Below, one piece after another: positions 29,819 to 38,927 of a stretch of 64,000 nt of DNA. The notes below the pieces were generated by a model that did no database searches, was not told the origin of the DNA, and saw only the letters and a list, made by a program, of their open reading frames with translations. The DNA comes from Amycolatopsis sp. NBC_01488 (GTDB taxonomy: Bacteria; Actinomycetota; Actinomycetes; Mycobacteriales; Pseudonocardiaceae). Made by a program: the position numbers and the translations under genes. Where the stretch lies: contig NZ_CP109434.1 in assembly GCF_036227105.1 (NCBI RefSeq), positions 5,001 through 69,000 of the forward strand, given 5' to 3'. Positions within the stretch are counted from its first letter, which is position 1. The number at the start of each line of letters is the position of its first letter.

Positions 29819-31444
29819 GTGTTCGTGCAGGCCGTGTTCGTGCAAGACGTGACTCCCCTGGGTTCGCTGGGCCTCTCGGCGCTCGTCGCCGTGCTGCCGC
29901 TGGCCACCGTCCTCGTCCTGCTCGGCGTCGTCCGGCTGCGGGCGCACCACGCCGCCCTGCTCGGGCTGCTCGTCGCGCTCGTCGTCGGGATCGCCGCGTA
30001 CGGCATGCCGATCGTCCAGGCCGTCTCCGGCGCGCTGCAGGGCGCCGCGTTCGGGCTGTGGCCGATCATGTGGATCGTCGTCAACGCGCTGTGGGTCTAC
30101 CGGCTCACCGTGCGGACCGGGCACTTCGACGTCCTGCGCCGCTCGTTCGGCCGGATCTCCGACGACCCGCGGATCCAGGCGCTGATCATCGCCTTCTGCT
30201 TCGGCGCGCTGATGGAAGCCCTCGCCGGGTTCGGCGCGCCGGTCGCGATCAGCGCCGTGATGCTGGTCGCCGTCGGCTTCCACCCGGTGAAGGCCGCGGT
30301 CGTCGCGCTGGTCGCGAACACCGCGCCGGTCGCGTTCGGCGCGATGGGCACGCCCGTCGTGACGTTGGCCCAGGTCACCGGCCTGCCGCTGCAGCAGGTC
30401 TCCTCGATCGTCGGCCGCCAGACGCCGTTGCTCGCCCTGGTCGTGCCGCTGCTGCTGGTGATCATCGTCGACGGCAGGCGCGGCCTGAAGGACACCTGGC
30501 TGCCCGCGCTGGTCTGCGGAGTCGCGTTCGGGCTCGTGCAGTTCCTCGCGTCGAACTTCGTGTCGCCGCAGCTGGCCGACATCGGCGCCGCGCTCGCCGG
30601 CGCCGCCGCGCTGGTCGCGCTGCCCCAGACTCGCCGTGCGGTGCCCGAATCCGTCCGCGTCGGGATGGGCGGGACGGCGACCGAGGAAGCGCCCCAGGCG
30701 GACTCGCGCAACGACGTCGTCAAGGCCTACCTGCCCTACGCGCTGATCATCGTGATCTTCTCCCTGGCCGTGCTGCCGCCGATCAAGAAGCTGCTGGACA
30801 AGGCGACCTGGAAGTTCCACTGGCCGGGGCTGAACGTCGCCGGGCCGAACGGGAAACCGGTGTCCGGCAACACGTTCTCGCTGCCGTTCCTCAACACCGG
30901 CGGCACGCTCGTGCTCCTGGCCGGCGTCATCACGGCGGCGATCCTGGCGGTGTCGGCGAGCGGCACCGTGCGGGAATGGCTGGCGACGGTCAAGGAGCTG
31001 CGGTTCGCGATCCTCACCGTCACCGGCGTGCTCGCGCTGGCCTACGTGATGAACCTGTCCGGCCAGACCACCACGATCGGCACGTTCATCGCGGCCGCGG
31101 GCGCCGGATTGGCGTTCCTCTCGCCGGTGCTGGGCTGGTTCGGCGTCGCCGTCTCGGGCTCCGACACGTCGGCGAACGCGCTGTTCGGGGCACTGCAGGT
31201 GACGGCGGCTAACAAGACGGGCCTGCCGGCCGACCTCCTGGCCGCGGCCAACAGCTCCGGCGGCGTGCTCGGCAAGATGGTCTCCCCGCAGAACCTCACG
31301 ATCGCCTGCGTGGCGGCGAACCTGCCGGGCGAGGAGGGCAAGCTGCTGCGGAAGGTGCTGCCGTGGAGCGTGGGGCTGCTGCTGGCGATGTGCCTGATCG
31401 TGCTCGGGCAGAGCACGCCGGTGCTCAGCTGGATGCTGCCATGA
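29819..31444 (+). CDS. lctP: L-lactate permease
   Basis: A 541-residue membrane protein with about 13 helices, of the lactate permease family (TC 2.A.14). Typical segments are FCFGALMEALAGFGAPVAIS, ANTAPVAFGAMGTPVVTLAQ and, near the end, NLSGQTTTIGTF and ANSSGGVLGKMVSPQN, all well conserved in LctP/GlcA. It imports lactate (and possibly glycolate) with protons. The GTG start has GGAGG six bases upstream. It follows lldD after a 275-bp gap that holds the repeat array and a promoter candidate, so the two may be expressed separately. The 3' end overlaps pnuC by 20 bp. Confidence 0.95.
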   Translation: MFVQAVFVQDVTPLGSLGLSALVAVLPLATVLVLLGVVRLRAHHAALLGLLVALVVGIAAYGMPIVQAVSGALQGAAFGLWPIMWIVVNALWVYRLTVRTGHFDVLRRSFGRISDDPRIQALIIAFCFGALMEALAGFGAPVAISAVMLVAVGFHPVKAAVVALVANTAPVAFGAMGTPVVTLAQVTGLPLQQVSSIVGRQTPLLALVVPLLLVIIVDGRRGLKDTWLPALVCGVAFGLVQFLASNFVSPQLADIGAALAGAAALVALPQTRRAVPESVRVGMGGTATEEAPQADSRNDVVKAYLPYALIIVIFSLAVLPPIKKLLDKATWKFHWPGLNVAGPNGKPVSGNTFSLPFLNTGGTLVLLAGVITAAILAVSASGTVREWLATVKELRFAILTVTGVLALAYVMNLSGQTTTIGTFIAAAGAGLAFLSPVLGWFGVAVSGSDTSANALFGALQVTAANKTGLPADLLAAANSSGGVLGKMVSPQNLTIACVAANLPGEEGKLLRKVLPWSVGLLLAMCLIVLGQSTPVLSWMLP

Positions 31445-32060
31445 CCTGACGCTCGGCGACGCGGCGCGCGGAGCGGTTCCAGCTCCACCAGCCGTGGATG
31501 ACCAGCCCGGCGAAGACGATGTAGATCGCGGCCGAGAAGTAGAGCCCGGACGAGATCTGCAGCGGCACGCCGATCGCGTCGACGACCAGCCAGACCAGCC
31601 AGAATTCGACGAGCCCGGCGCCCTGCGCCCCGAAGGCGACGAGCGTGCCGACGAAGATGGCGGCGTCCGGCCAGGGTGCCCAGGAGGCGTTCAGCGCGTC
31701 GAGCACCAGGGCCATCACGGTGGTGCCGGCGAGGAAGGCGCCCAGCATGGCGAGCCGTTCTACCAGCCGCCCCTGCCGCACGACGACGCCGAACACCGGG
31801 TCCTGGCGGCGCGTCCAGGCCCACCAGCCGTAGACGGAGATAGCGAGGATGGCCACCTGACGGGCCGCGAGCCCGCCGAGGTGCGCGGAGGCGTAGACGG
31901 CGAAGAGCAGCACGGTGGCCCCGACCTGCACGGGCCACGTCCACAGGGTGCGACGCTGCGCGAGGAACACGACGGCGAGCGCGAACACCTGCCCGGCGAG
32001 CTCCGCGATCGAAATCCACTGACCGAGCACCGTGATTCCGTGGTGCAGCAGGAAATCCAC
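31425..32060 (-). CDS. pnuC: Nicotinamide mononucleotide / nicotinamide riboside transporter PnuC
   Basis: A 211-residue, seven-helix membrane protein of the PnuC family. Characteristic segments are FALAVVFLAQRRTLWTWPVQ, AVYASAHLGG (a shortened form of the usual LY..K), VYGWWAWTRR, and the C-terminal EFWLVWLVVDAIGVPLQISS with the Trp-rich substrate pocket. It carries a vitamin B3 nucleoside by facilitated diffusion driven by phosphorylation. No nicotinamide riboside kinase gene is nearby. GTG 32060 is chosen because AAAGGGG lies six bases upstream; ATG 32093 is an alternative. I found no riboswitch-like structure upstream. Confidence 0.9.
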   Translation of the reverse strand: MDFLLHHGITVLGQWISIAELAGQVFALAVVFLAQRRTLWTWPVQVGATVLLFAVYASAHLGGLAARQVAILAISVYGWWAWTRRQDPVFGVVVRQGRLVERLAMLGAFLAGTTVMALVLDALNASWAPWPDAAIFVGTLVAFGAQGAGLVEFWLVWLVVDAIGVPLQISSGLYFSAAIYIVFAGLVIHGWWSWNRSARRVAERQVMAASS

Positions 32061-32184
32061 CTGACGCCCCTTTCGTCCTACCGCATCAAACATGCTCCGG
32101 ACGGGGTGAATTCCCTAGAGACTGTGAGCCGCGGAACCTCCCGGATCGTGGGACATGGACCGTGGTGCGGGCGGACGTGAAACA

Positions 32185-32223
32185 GGGCGGGTCCGGCGTC
32201 TTCCCCGACCGCCGGACCCGCCC
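32185..32223 (-). terminator. Rho-independent terminator after the MscS-like gene
   Basis: A perfect 13-bp stem (GGGCGGGTCCGGC at 32185-32197, complement at 32211-32223), with one more closing pair possible. On the minus strand it is followed by TGTTTC. Confidence 0.75.
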
Positions 32224-32243
32224 CGAAACCCCGCCTGCTTCGC

Positions 32244-33017
32244 TCAGACCTGCGGGCGCGGCGTGCCCGCCGGCGGCGTCGGGGTGTTGTCCGCGCCGAC
32301 CGTCGCGCGCGGCGGCGCGCTCGTGCCCATCTCGCCCCTCCGCTGCTGCGGGGTCTCCAGCTGGTGCTCCATGTTCGCCATCCAGCCGCGCCAGCGGTCC
32401 TGCGCCGGCTTGATCAGGCCGCCGCCGAAGCCGACCACGATCACGCCGCCGATCGTGGCCAGCACCGCGATCAGGACCGGGCCGGTGATGGCCGTCGCGA
32501 TGTTCACCTGGCCGAGCGCCGCGATGATGCCGAACGCCATGATCAGCCAGTAGGCGCCCAGCGACAGCGGCCGCGCCGCCCCCCGGCCGGACAGCGCCGA
32601 CGCCACGACGTCACGCACGACCTTCGCGATCGCGGCGGCGACCACCACGAGCACCAGCGCCACCACGATCCGCGGCAGGAACGCGATGATGTCGTTCAGC
32701 AGCTGGCTCACCGGGTTCGTCGGCCCGAACACCCCGAACGCCAGCTGCAGCGCGATCAGCAGAATGAAGTAGTAGACCAATTTGACGAGGATCCCCGTCG
32801 CGTCGATGTTCTGCTGGCCGATCTTCCCGCTCAGGCCGGTCCGCTCGACGAGTTTCCCGAAACCGGCTTTCCCGAGCACGAGCGCCAGCCCTTTCGAGAC
32901 GGCTTTCGCGATCAGCCAGCCGATCAGCAGGATGATCAGGAATCCCACGAGTTTCGGGACGAATGTGGCCACCATGGCCCACGCCTGCCCGAGTCCGTCC
33001 TTCAGTTGCTGGCCCAT
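32244..33017 (-). CDS. Conserved TM-helix protein, mechanosensitive-channel-like
   Basis: A 257-residue protein with five or six membrane helices. An N-terminal VPKLVGFLIILLIGWLIAKA helix and a later LPRIVVALVLVVVAAAIAKV helix are the repeated TM_helix elements (PF05552) found in MscS-related proteins. The beta domain of true MscS is missing, and the C-terminus is a Pro/Arg-rich cytoplasmic tail. Channel activity is therefore doubtful; a role in envelope tension or permeability is guesswork. Start fixed by GGAGGGAG five bases before ATG 33017. It is monocistronic with its own terminator. Confidence 0.8.
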   Translation of the reverse strand: MGQQLKDGLGQAWAMVATFVPKLVGFLIILLIGWLIAKAVSKGLALVLGKAGFGKLVERTGLSGKIGQQNIDATGILVKLVYYFILLIALQLAFGVFGPTNPVSQLLNDIIAFLPRIVVALVLVVVAAAIAKVVRDVVASALSGRGAARPLSLGAYWLIMAFGIIAALGQVNIATAITGPVLIAVLATIGGVIVVGFGGGLIKPAQDRWRGWMANMEHQLETPQQRRGEMGTSAPPRATVGADNTPTPPAGTPRPQV

Positions 33018-33240
33018 ACCGACTCCCTCCACGGATTTGCACCGGATCGTTGATCAGGTACCCGGCGGCGGCAACTCGTGCGCCCCACGATCGAGTGAGA
33101 CGACTGGCGCGCGAAGATCAGCCGTGGCCATACTGGTTTCACCGGTGGGGACCGGGGAGACGAGGCCGTCCGGCGCAGCGTAAACCGCAAGCGCCGGGCG
33201 GCCTCGAGCATTCACCGGGTTCGACGCTCCATCCGAAAAG

Positions 33241-33272
33241 CGGCCCCCGGAAGCCGGAGCTTCCGAGGGCCG
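33241..33272 (-). terminator. Rho-independent terminator after the ABC transporter operon
   Basis: A 14-bp stem with one mismatch (33241-33254 with 33259-33272), loop CGGA, followed on the minus strand by CTTTT. The remaining 220 bases up to the MscS-like gene start hold nothing else that I could identify. Confidence 0.75.
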
Positions 33273-33291
33273 GGTGAACGATCGGCGAACT

Positions 33292-34515
33292 TCAGGCAGC
33301 GCGCAGGGCGTCGCGCAGTTTCACCTTCGCGCCGGTGCGCATCACCGCGTTCCGGTAGATCCGCGCGGCCAGCCAGATCAATCCCGGAATCATCAGCACC
33401 ACCAGCACCACCGACAACGCGGCCTCCCACACCGGCACCCCGCCCATCGCCAGCCGGATCGGCATCAGCGTCGGCGCGAACACCGGAATCACGGAAAGCA
33501 CCTCGACGAACGTGCTGCCCGGGTTCGACGGCAGCACCGAAATGCCGATCACGTACCCGGCGATCACGAACATCAGCGCCGGCATCGTCGCGCCGCCGAC
33601 GTCTTCCTGGCGCGAAACCAGCGCGCCCAGCGCGGCGAACACGATCGAGTACATGAAGAACCCGAGCAGGTACCAGACGATCAGCCACACGACGGTGCCG
33701 ACGGCCGAGGACAGCGAGAGGTCCGGCAACGCGCCGGTGGCCGTCACCGTGACCAGCCCGCCGACGCCGATCACGAGCATCTGGATCAGCCCCACCACGC
33801 CGATGCCGAGCACCTTCCCGGCCATCAGCTGCCACGGCTTGATCGTCGACAGCAGCAGCTCGACGACCCGTGACGTCTTCTCCTCGACGACGCCCTGGGC
33901 GACGCTCTGGCCGTTGATCATCAGCGACAGGTAGATCAGGATGCCGGCGGCGATGCCGAGGCCCAGCTGCGCGCCGTTGTAGTCGTACGGCTGCTCCAGC
34001 GGCGGGTCCTCGACGTACTTCGCCGACGCGATCGCCGCCTTGAACCGCGCCGGGTCGCCGCCCAGCGCGGTGATCTGCTGGTCGATCGCCACCTGCTGGG
34101 ACAGCAGCTGCAGGACGTTGGCCAGCTTGCCGTCGAGGTCCTTCTTCACCTGGACGTGCACGGTCCTGCCGTCGCCGGTCAGCAGCGCGTCGAGCGAGCC
34201 GTCGGCGAGCTTCGCGCGGCCGGCGGCCTCGTCGGCGACCTGGGTGACGTCGATCTTCTCGCCGACCGTCTTCCCGCCCGCCTGCAGCGGCGCCGAGAGC
34301 GCGGCGGTCGCCGGGGTGTAACCGACGGTCGCGTCGGCGCCGCTCCCGCCCGAGATCAGCTTGAGCAGCACGATGCCGACCACGATCAGCAGCAGCATGA
34401 CGACGGTGGCGACGCGGAAGGCCTTCGACTTCACGCGGGTGGTGATCTCGCGGGAGGCGACCAGCCCCACCGCCGCGACCGGGCTCATCCGGACGTCCTG
34501 GACCGGGGTACTCAC
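33292..34515 (-). CDS. ABC-2 type transporter permease (NatB-like)
   Basis: A 407-residue permease. One N-terminal helix (about 32-52), then an extracytoplasmic domain of about 130 residues, then five to six helices from about 205 onwards: the architecture of NatB/YhaP exporters. VVEEKTSRVVELLLSTIKPW is the conserved cytoplasmic coupling segment after the second helix. It works with the ATPase encoded just upstream, whose stop overlaps this GTG start (GTGA). The substrate is unknown; family members export sodium, peptides or antibiotics. Confidence 0.88.
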   Translation of the reverse strand: MSTPVQDVRMSPVAAVGLVASREITTRVKSKAFRVATVVMLLLIVVGIVLLKLISGGSGADATVGYTPATAALSAPLQAGGKTVGEKIDVTQVADEAAGRAKLADGSLDALLTGDGRTVHVQVKKDLDGKLANVLQLLSQQVAIDQQITALGGDPARFKAAIASAKYVEDPPLEQPYDYNGAQLGLGIAAGILIYLSLMINGQSVAQGVVEEKTSRVVELLLSTIKPWQLMAGKVLGIGVVGLIQMLVIGVGGLVTVTATGALPDLSLSSAVGTVVWLIVWYLLGFFMYSIVFAALGALVSRQEDVGGATMPALMFVIAGYVIGISVLPSNPGSTFVEVLSVIPVFAPTLMPIRLAMGGVPVWEAALSVVLVVLMIPGLIWLAARIYRNAVMRTGAKVKLRDALRAA

Positions 34516-35417
34516 GCGGGGACCTCCTCGGTCACGACGGAACGGAACAGTTCGGTCAGGGACGGCTGTTCGCGCGCGAACTCGCGGACCGGCCCGGCGG
34601 CCAGCGCCGCCTTGAGCACGGCCTGGTCGTCGGCGCCCTCGCCCAGCTCGAGCTCGGTCACCGACCCCTTCCGGCCCAGCACCTGCACACCGGCGAGGCC
34701 GGCGGCCCAGCCGTCGCCGGCCTCGGGCACGTCGACCCGCAGCCGGACGGCACCACCGGCGCGCAGCTCGCCGACCGTGCCGACCTCGACCATCTGTCCA
34801 CTCCGGACGATCCCGACCCGGTCGCAGAGCCGCTCCACCAGGTCGAGCTGGTGGCTGGAGAACACGACCGGCACGCCCTCGGCGGCCTTCTCCTTGAGCA
34901 CCTGGCTCATCACGTCGACCGCGACCGGGTCGAGGCCGGAGAACGGCTCGTCCAGCACCAGGATCCGCGGCTCGTGCACCAGTGCCGCGGCCAGCTGGAC
35001 GCGCTGCTGGTTGCCGAGGCTGAGCTTCTGCACCTCGTCGTCGCGGCGGCCGGCGACACCCAGCCGTTCGGTCCACTTCTCCGCCGACGCCCGCGCGTCG
35101 GCGGCCGGCATGCCGTGCAGCCGCGCGAGGTAGGTCAGCTGCTCGGCCACCTTCATCTTCGGGTAGAGGCCGCGTTCTTCGGGCATGTACCCGATGTGGC
35201 GGCGCGTTTCGTGCGTGACGGGCGCGCCGTCGTACCGCACTTCGCCGCCGTCGGCGGAAAGCACGCCGAGCGCGATCCGCATGGTCGTGGTCTTGCCGGC
35301 GCCGTTGCTGCCGACGAAGCCGAACAGCTCGCCGGGCCGGACGTCGAACGTCATTTCGTGCAAAGCGACCACGTCGCCGAAGCGTTTGGAGATCCTGTCG
35401 ATCTCTAAACCGGTCAT
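34512..35417 (-). CDS. ABC transporter ATP-binding protein (NatA-like)
   Basis: A 301-residue ATPase. Walker A is GSNGAGKTT (about residues 36-44), signature LSLGNQQR, Walker B ILVLDEPFSGLD and H-loop SSHQ. The GNQQR form of the signature is typical of the NatA/YhaQ group, and a C-terminal domain of about 80 residues (DUF4162-like) follows. It energises the permease encoded next. ATG 35417 is chosen as the family-typical start (MTGLEIDRISKRFG) with GGGGGAA upstream; ATG 35435, also with a ribosome site, would add six residues. Confidence 0.92.
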   Translation of the reverse strand: MTGLEIDRISKRFGDVVALHEMTFDVRPGELFGFVGSNGAGKTTTMRIALGVLSADGGEVRYDGAPVTHETRRHIGYMPEERGLYPKMKVAEQLTYLARLHGMPAADARASAEKWTERLGVAGRRDDEVQKLSLGNQQRVQLAAALVHEPRILVLDEPFSGLDPVAVDVMSQVLKEKAAEGVPVVFSSHQLDLVERLCDRVGIVRSGQMVEVGTVGELRAGGAVRLRVDVPEAGDGWAAGLAGVQVLGRKGSVTELELGEGADDQAVLKAALAAGPVREFAREQPSLTELFRSVVTEEVPA

Positions 35418-35544
35418 TCCGGTTCCCCCGTTCATTTGTGGCTTCCCCGCTGGTGATCCTAGGCAGTGGAGACACGCTCGGCATACCGTCGCGCGTTGCC
35501 ACCGGGGGCTACGAAAGTTGCGGGAACGTAGGATCGCGTCCGTC

Positions 35545-36759
35545 ATGGATGGAACCACCGCCCCGCGCCGGGTGCCGAAGCACCACGGACTCTCCGCGAA
35601 GACGCTTCGGCGGCTGGAGCACGCGTCCGGCAGCCTCGCGAGCGCGAGCGTCGCGGTGATGGAGCGGCGGCTGACGTGGTTCGCCCGGCTGCCCGCCGAC
35701 CAGCGCGCGAGCGTGCTGCTGATCACCCAGGCGGGCGCCGCGGGTTTCGTCGACTGGCTGCGGGACTCCAAGGAGGCCCTGAAGCTCACGACGGAGGCGT
35801 TCCGCGACGCGCCGGCCGAGCTGTCCCGGTGGGTCAGCCTGCGGCAGGCCGTCGGCATGGTCCGCCTGGCCATCGAGGTGTTCGAGGAGCAGCTGCCGGA
35901 GTTCGCCGCGAACGAAGCGGAACGAGCGGCGCTGATCGAGGGAATCCTGCGCTACGGCCGGGAAATCGCGTTCGCGGCGGCGAACTCCTACGCGGCGGCG
36001 GCGGAAGCGCGCGGCGCGTGGGACGCCCGGCTGGAGGCACTGGTCGTCGACGGGATCGTCCGTGGCGACGCCGAGGAGTCGGTGCTTTCGCGCGCGACGG
36101 CGCTGGGCTGGGAGCCGTCGGCGGCGGCGACGGTCCTGGTCGGCAACCCGCCGTCGGAGGACCCGCCGACGGTGGTGTTCGAGGTCCGCAGCCGCGCGGC
36201 CCGCGTCGGGCGCCCGGTGCTGCTGTCGGTCCAGGGCTCCCGCCTGGTGGTCGTGGTCGGCGGCCCGACCGACGGCGGCGTGAAGGAGCGCGAAATCCTC
36301 GCCCGGATGTCGGTGGCGTTCGCGGACGGCCCGGTGGTGGCGGGCCCGACGGTGCCGACGCTGGCGGAGGCCCACCACAGCGCGACGGAGGCGTTGTCCG
36401 GGCTGCGCGCGGTGGTCGGCTGGCCGGGCGCGCCCCGCCCGGTCCGCTCGGCGGACCTGCTGCCCGAGCGCGCGTTGTCGGGTGACGCGGAGGCGGAACG
36501 CATCCTGGTCGACACGATCGCGCGGCCGCTGGAGGAGGCGGGTCCCACGCTCCAGCGCACGGTCGAGGCGTACCTGGAGAGCGGCGGGGTCCTGGAGACG
36601 TGCGCGAAGACGCTGTTCGTCCACCCGAACACCGTCCGGTACCGGCTCCGCAAGGCGGCGGACCTGACGGGCTGCCAGCCGACCGACCCGCGGGACGCGC
36701 TGGTGCTGCGGATCGCGCTGACCGTCGGCCGGCTGGCGCGAGCACGCGGCCTCTGGTGA
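35545..36759 (+). CDS. fasR: PucR/CdaR-type transcriptional regulator, FasR-like (fatty acid synthesis)
   Basis: A 404-residue regulator. The N-terminal 150 or so residues are helical, a GGDEF-like degenerate central region follows, and the C-terminal helix-turn-helix (HTH_30) reads SGGVLETCAKTLFVHPNTVR (about residues 350-370). It is directly upstream of fabD-fabH-acpP-fabF in the same orientation, the position of S. coelicolor FasR (SCO2386), a PucR-like activator of that operon, and of M. tuberculosis Rv2242. The symbol rests on this context and domain match. TAGGAT (35529-35534) is a candidate -10 with a 10-base leader and no Shine-Dalgarno sequence. Confidence 0.85.
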   Translation: MDGTTAPRRVPKHHGLSAKTLRRLEHASGSLASASVAVMERRLTWFARLPADQRASVLLITQAGAAGFVDWLRDSKEALKLTTEAFRDAPAELSRWVSLRQAVGMVRLAIEVFEEQLPEFAANEAERAALIEGILRYGREIAFAAANSYAAAAEARGAWDARLEALVVDGIVRGDAEESVLSRATALGWEPSAAATVLVGNPPSEDPPTVVFEVRSRAARVGRPVLLSVQGSRLVVVVGGPTDGGVKEREILARMSVAFADGPVVAGPTVPTLAEAHHSATEALSGLRAVVGWPGAPRPVRSADLLPERALSGDAEAERILVDTIARPLEEAGPTLQRTVEAYLESGGVLETCAKTLFVHPNTVRYRLRKAADLTGCQPTDPRDALVLRIALTVGRLARARGLW

Positions 36760-36852
36760 CCCCTTCCCGAGACGGGCGTCACGTGATGGACTTAACAGCG
36801 AAAGGTGATTGAACCCGACAAGGCATCCGGGTTACGCGCGAGCTTCTCCGGC

Positions 36853-36881
36853 GCGTCTTTGGAGGGTTCCGACAAAGACGC
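36853..36881. promoter_or_regulatory. Inverted repeat upstream of fabD (FasR-site candidate)
   Basis: GCGTCTTTG (36853-36861) and CAAAGACGC (36873-36881) form perfect 9-bp arms around 11 bp, 62 bp before the fabD start in the 183-bp gap after fasR. No T run follows, so an operator is more likely than a terminator. Confidence 0.45.
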
Positions 36882-36942
36882 CGCGTAGACGCTGTGAGCG
36901 TCGGCATCACGCCGAGGCGCCGTGAACGTGTTGTCTTGAAGG

Positions 36943-37866
36943 GTGACAGCAGCAGTCCTCGCTCCCGGTCAGGGGTCCCAGGCCCCCGGTATGTTCACGC
37001 CCTGGCTCGACCTCGACGGCGCGCGCGAGCGCGTCGCGCGGTGGTCCGAGCGCGCGGGGCTCGACCTGCTCCGCCTCGGCACCGAGGCGGACGCCGACGA
37101 GATCCAGGACACCGCCGTCGCGCAGCCGCTGATCGTCGCGCTGTCGCTGCTCACCTTCGAGCACCTCCAGGCCACCGCGCCGGTGCCCGCGGACGCGCCG
37201 GTCGCCGGGCACTCCGTCGGCGAGCTCGCGGCCGCCGCGATCGCCGGGGTGCTCGAGCCCGAAGACGCCGTCGCGCTCGCCGCCGTCCGGGGTGCCGAGA
37301 TGGCGAAGGCGTGCGCGCTGGAACCGACGTCGATGGCCGCGGTCATGCTCGGGGACCCCGAGCAGGTCGTCGCGTGGCTCGAAGCGCAGGGCCTGACCGC
37401 GGCGAACCGCAACGGAGCGGGGCAGATCGTCGCCTCCGGTGCCGCCGACGCCATCGCCAAGATCGTCGCCGAGCCCCTCGAAGGCACGAAGATCCGCGCC
37501 CTCAAGGTCGCCGGCGCGTTCCACACGCAGTACATGGCGCCCGCCGAGGAGGCGTTGCGCGCCCACGCCGCCAAGCTGACGCCGGCCGACCCCACCCGCC
37601 CGCTGCTGTCCAACGCGGACGGCGCGGTCGTCACCAGCGGGGCCGAGTACCTGGACCGCCTGGTCGCGCAGGTCACCCGATCGGTCCGCTGGGACCTGAC
37701 GATGGACGGCCTGGTCTCCCTCGGCGTCACCCGCACCGTCGAACTCGCGCCCGCGGGCACGCTGACCGGCCTGGTCAAGCGGCAGCTCAAGGGCGTCGTC
37801 ACCACTACCACCGCGCTGAAGTCGCCGGCCGAGCTGGCGGCGCTGCGCCAGGAGGACGCCTCGTGA
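36943..37866 (+). CDS. fabD: Malonyl-CoA:ACP transacylase
   Basis: A 307-residue transferase that loads malonate from CoA onto acyl carrier protein for fatty acid synthesis. The N-terminal TAAVLAPGQGSQAPGM holds the oxyanion Gln, the nucleophile is Ser91 in AGHSVGE and the catalytic His is His194 in AGAFHTQYM. Length is typical. The GTG start has only AAGG immediately before it, so initiation may be weak or leaderless, but the protein start matches the family. It is first in the fabD-fabH-acpP-fabF operon and its stop overlaps fabH by 4 bp. Confidence 0.95.
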   Translation: MTAAVLAPGQGSQAPGMFTPWLDLDGARERVARWSERAGLDLLRLGTEADADEIQDTAVAQPLIVALSLLTFEHLQATAPVPADAPVAGHSVGELAAAAIAGVLEPEDAVALAAVRGAEMAKACALEPTSMAAVMLGDPEQVVAWLEAQGLTAANRNGAGQIVASGAADAIAKIVAEPLEGTKIRALKVAGAFHTQYMAPAEEALRAHAAKLTPADPTRPLLSNADGAVVTSGAEYLDRLVAQVTRSVRWDLTMDGLVSLGVTRTVELAPAGTLTGLVKRQLKGVVTTTTALKSPAELAALRQEDAS

Positions 37867-38846
37867 CCGATCGACCCGCCCTGAGCCTCAACCCCGGCTC
37901 CCGCGGCAGCCGCGTGCTGGGCGTCGGCAGCTACCAGCCCGAGCGGATCGTCGGCAACGACGACCTCTCGAAGATCATGGACACCAACGACGAGTGGATC
38001 CAGACGCGCGTCGGCATCATCGAGCGCCGCTTCGCCGAGAAGGACGAGCTGCTCACCGACATGGCGGTCGCCGCCGGCACCGCCGCGCTGGCCGACGCCG
38101 GCGTCGATCCGTCCGAAGTGGACACGGTGATCCTGCCGAACTGCACGATGCCGACGCAGATCCCGAACGCCGCCGCGCAGGTCGCCGCCCGGATCGGCAT
38201 CCCGGGCCCCGGCGCGTTCGACCTCAACGCCGCGTGCGCCGGGTTCTGCTACGGCCTGGGTGTCGCGTCGGACCTGATTCGCGCGGGCTCGGCGAAGAAG
38301 GTCCTCGTCATCGGCGCCGAGAAGCTCACCGACTCGGTCAACCCGACCGACCGGGCGAACGCGATCATCTTCGCCGACGGCGCGGGCGCCGCGGTCGTCG
38401 GCGCGTCCGACGAGCCGCAGATCGGCCCGGTCTCCTGGGGCAGCGCCGGCGACCTCGTCGACCTGATCGGGATGACCGAGGAGAAGTTCATCTACCAGGA
38501 GGGCCAGTCGGTCTTCCGGTGGGCGACCACCCAGATCGCGCCGATCGCCATGCGCGCGCTGGAGGTCGCCGGGCTCAAGCCGTCCGATGTGGACGTGCTG
38601 ATCCCGCACCAGGCGAACCTCCGCATCGTCGAGGCGATCGCGAAGAAGCTGCGGGCCAACGGCGCCCGCGACGACATGGTCGTCGCCGACGACATCAAGT
38701 ACTCCGGCAACACCTCGTCGGCGTCCATCCCCCTCGCGCTGGACCACATGCGCAAGGCCGGGACGGCGAAGTCCGGCGACGTGGTGCTGGCGGTCGGGTT
38801 CGGCGCGGGCCTGTCCTACGCCGGGCAGGCGTTCGTCTGCCCCTGA
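37863..38846 (+). CDS. fabH: Beta-ketoacyl-ACP synthase III
   Basis: A 327-residue initiating condensing enzyme with the triad Cys125 (NAACAGFCYG), His249 (PHQANLR) and Asn283 (SGNTSSAS). It joins acyl-CoA starter units to malonyl-ACP; in actinomycetes branched-chain starters are expected. Its GTG start overlaps the fabD stop. An 80-bp gap separates it from acpP. Confidence 0.96.
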   Translation: MTDRPALSLNPGSRGSRVLGVGSYQPERIVGNDDLSKIMDTNDEWIQTRVGIIERRFAEKDELLTDMAVAAGTAALADAGVDPSEVDTVILPNCTMPTQIPNAAAQVAARIGIPGPGAFDLNAACAGFCYGLGVASDLIRAGSAKKVLVIGAEKLTDSVNPTDRANAIIFADGAGAAVVGASDEPQIGPVSWGSAGDLVDLIGMTEEKFIYQEGQSVFRWATTQIAPIAMRALEVAGLKPSDVDVLIPHQANLRIVEAIAKKLRANGARDDMVVADDIKYSGNTSSASIPLALDHMRKAGTAKSGDVVLAVGFGAGLSYAGQAFVCP

Positions 38847-38927
38847 TCGATCACCGTTACGCTCCCCGCGGGCATTCGCCCACGGGCAACCCAAGACCCC
38901 CAGATGGACCGAGAAGGGAACTACCCC

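Noticed and set aside
32061..32184. NAD- or preQ1-type riboswitch upstream of pnuC
   Set aside because: No conserved aptamer core or alternative hairpins could be found by eye in the leader.
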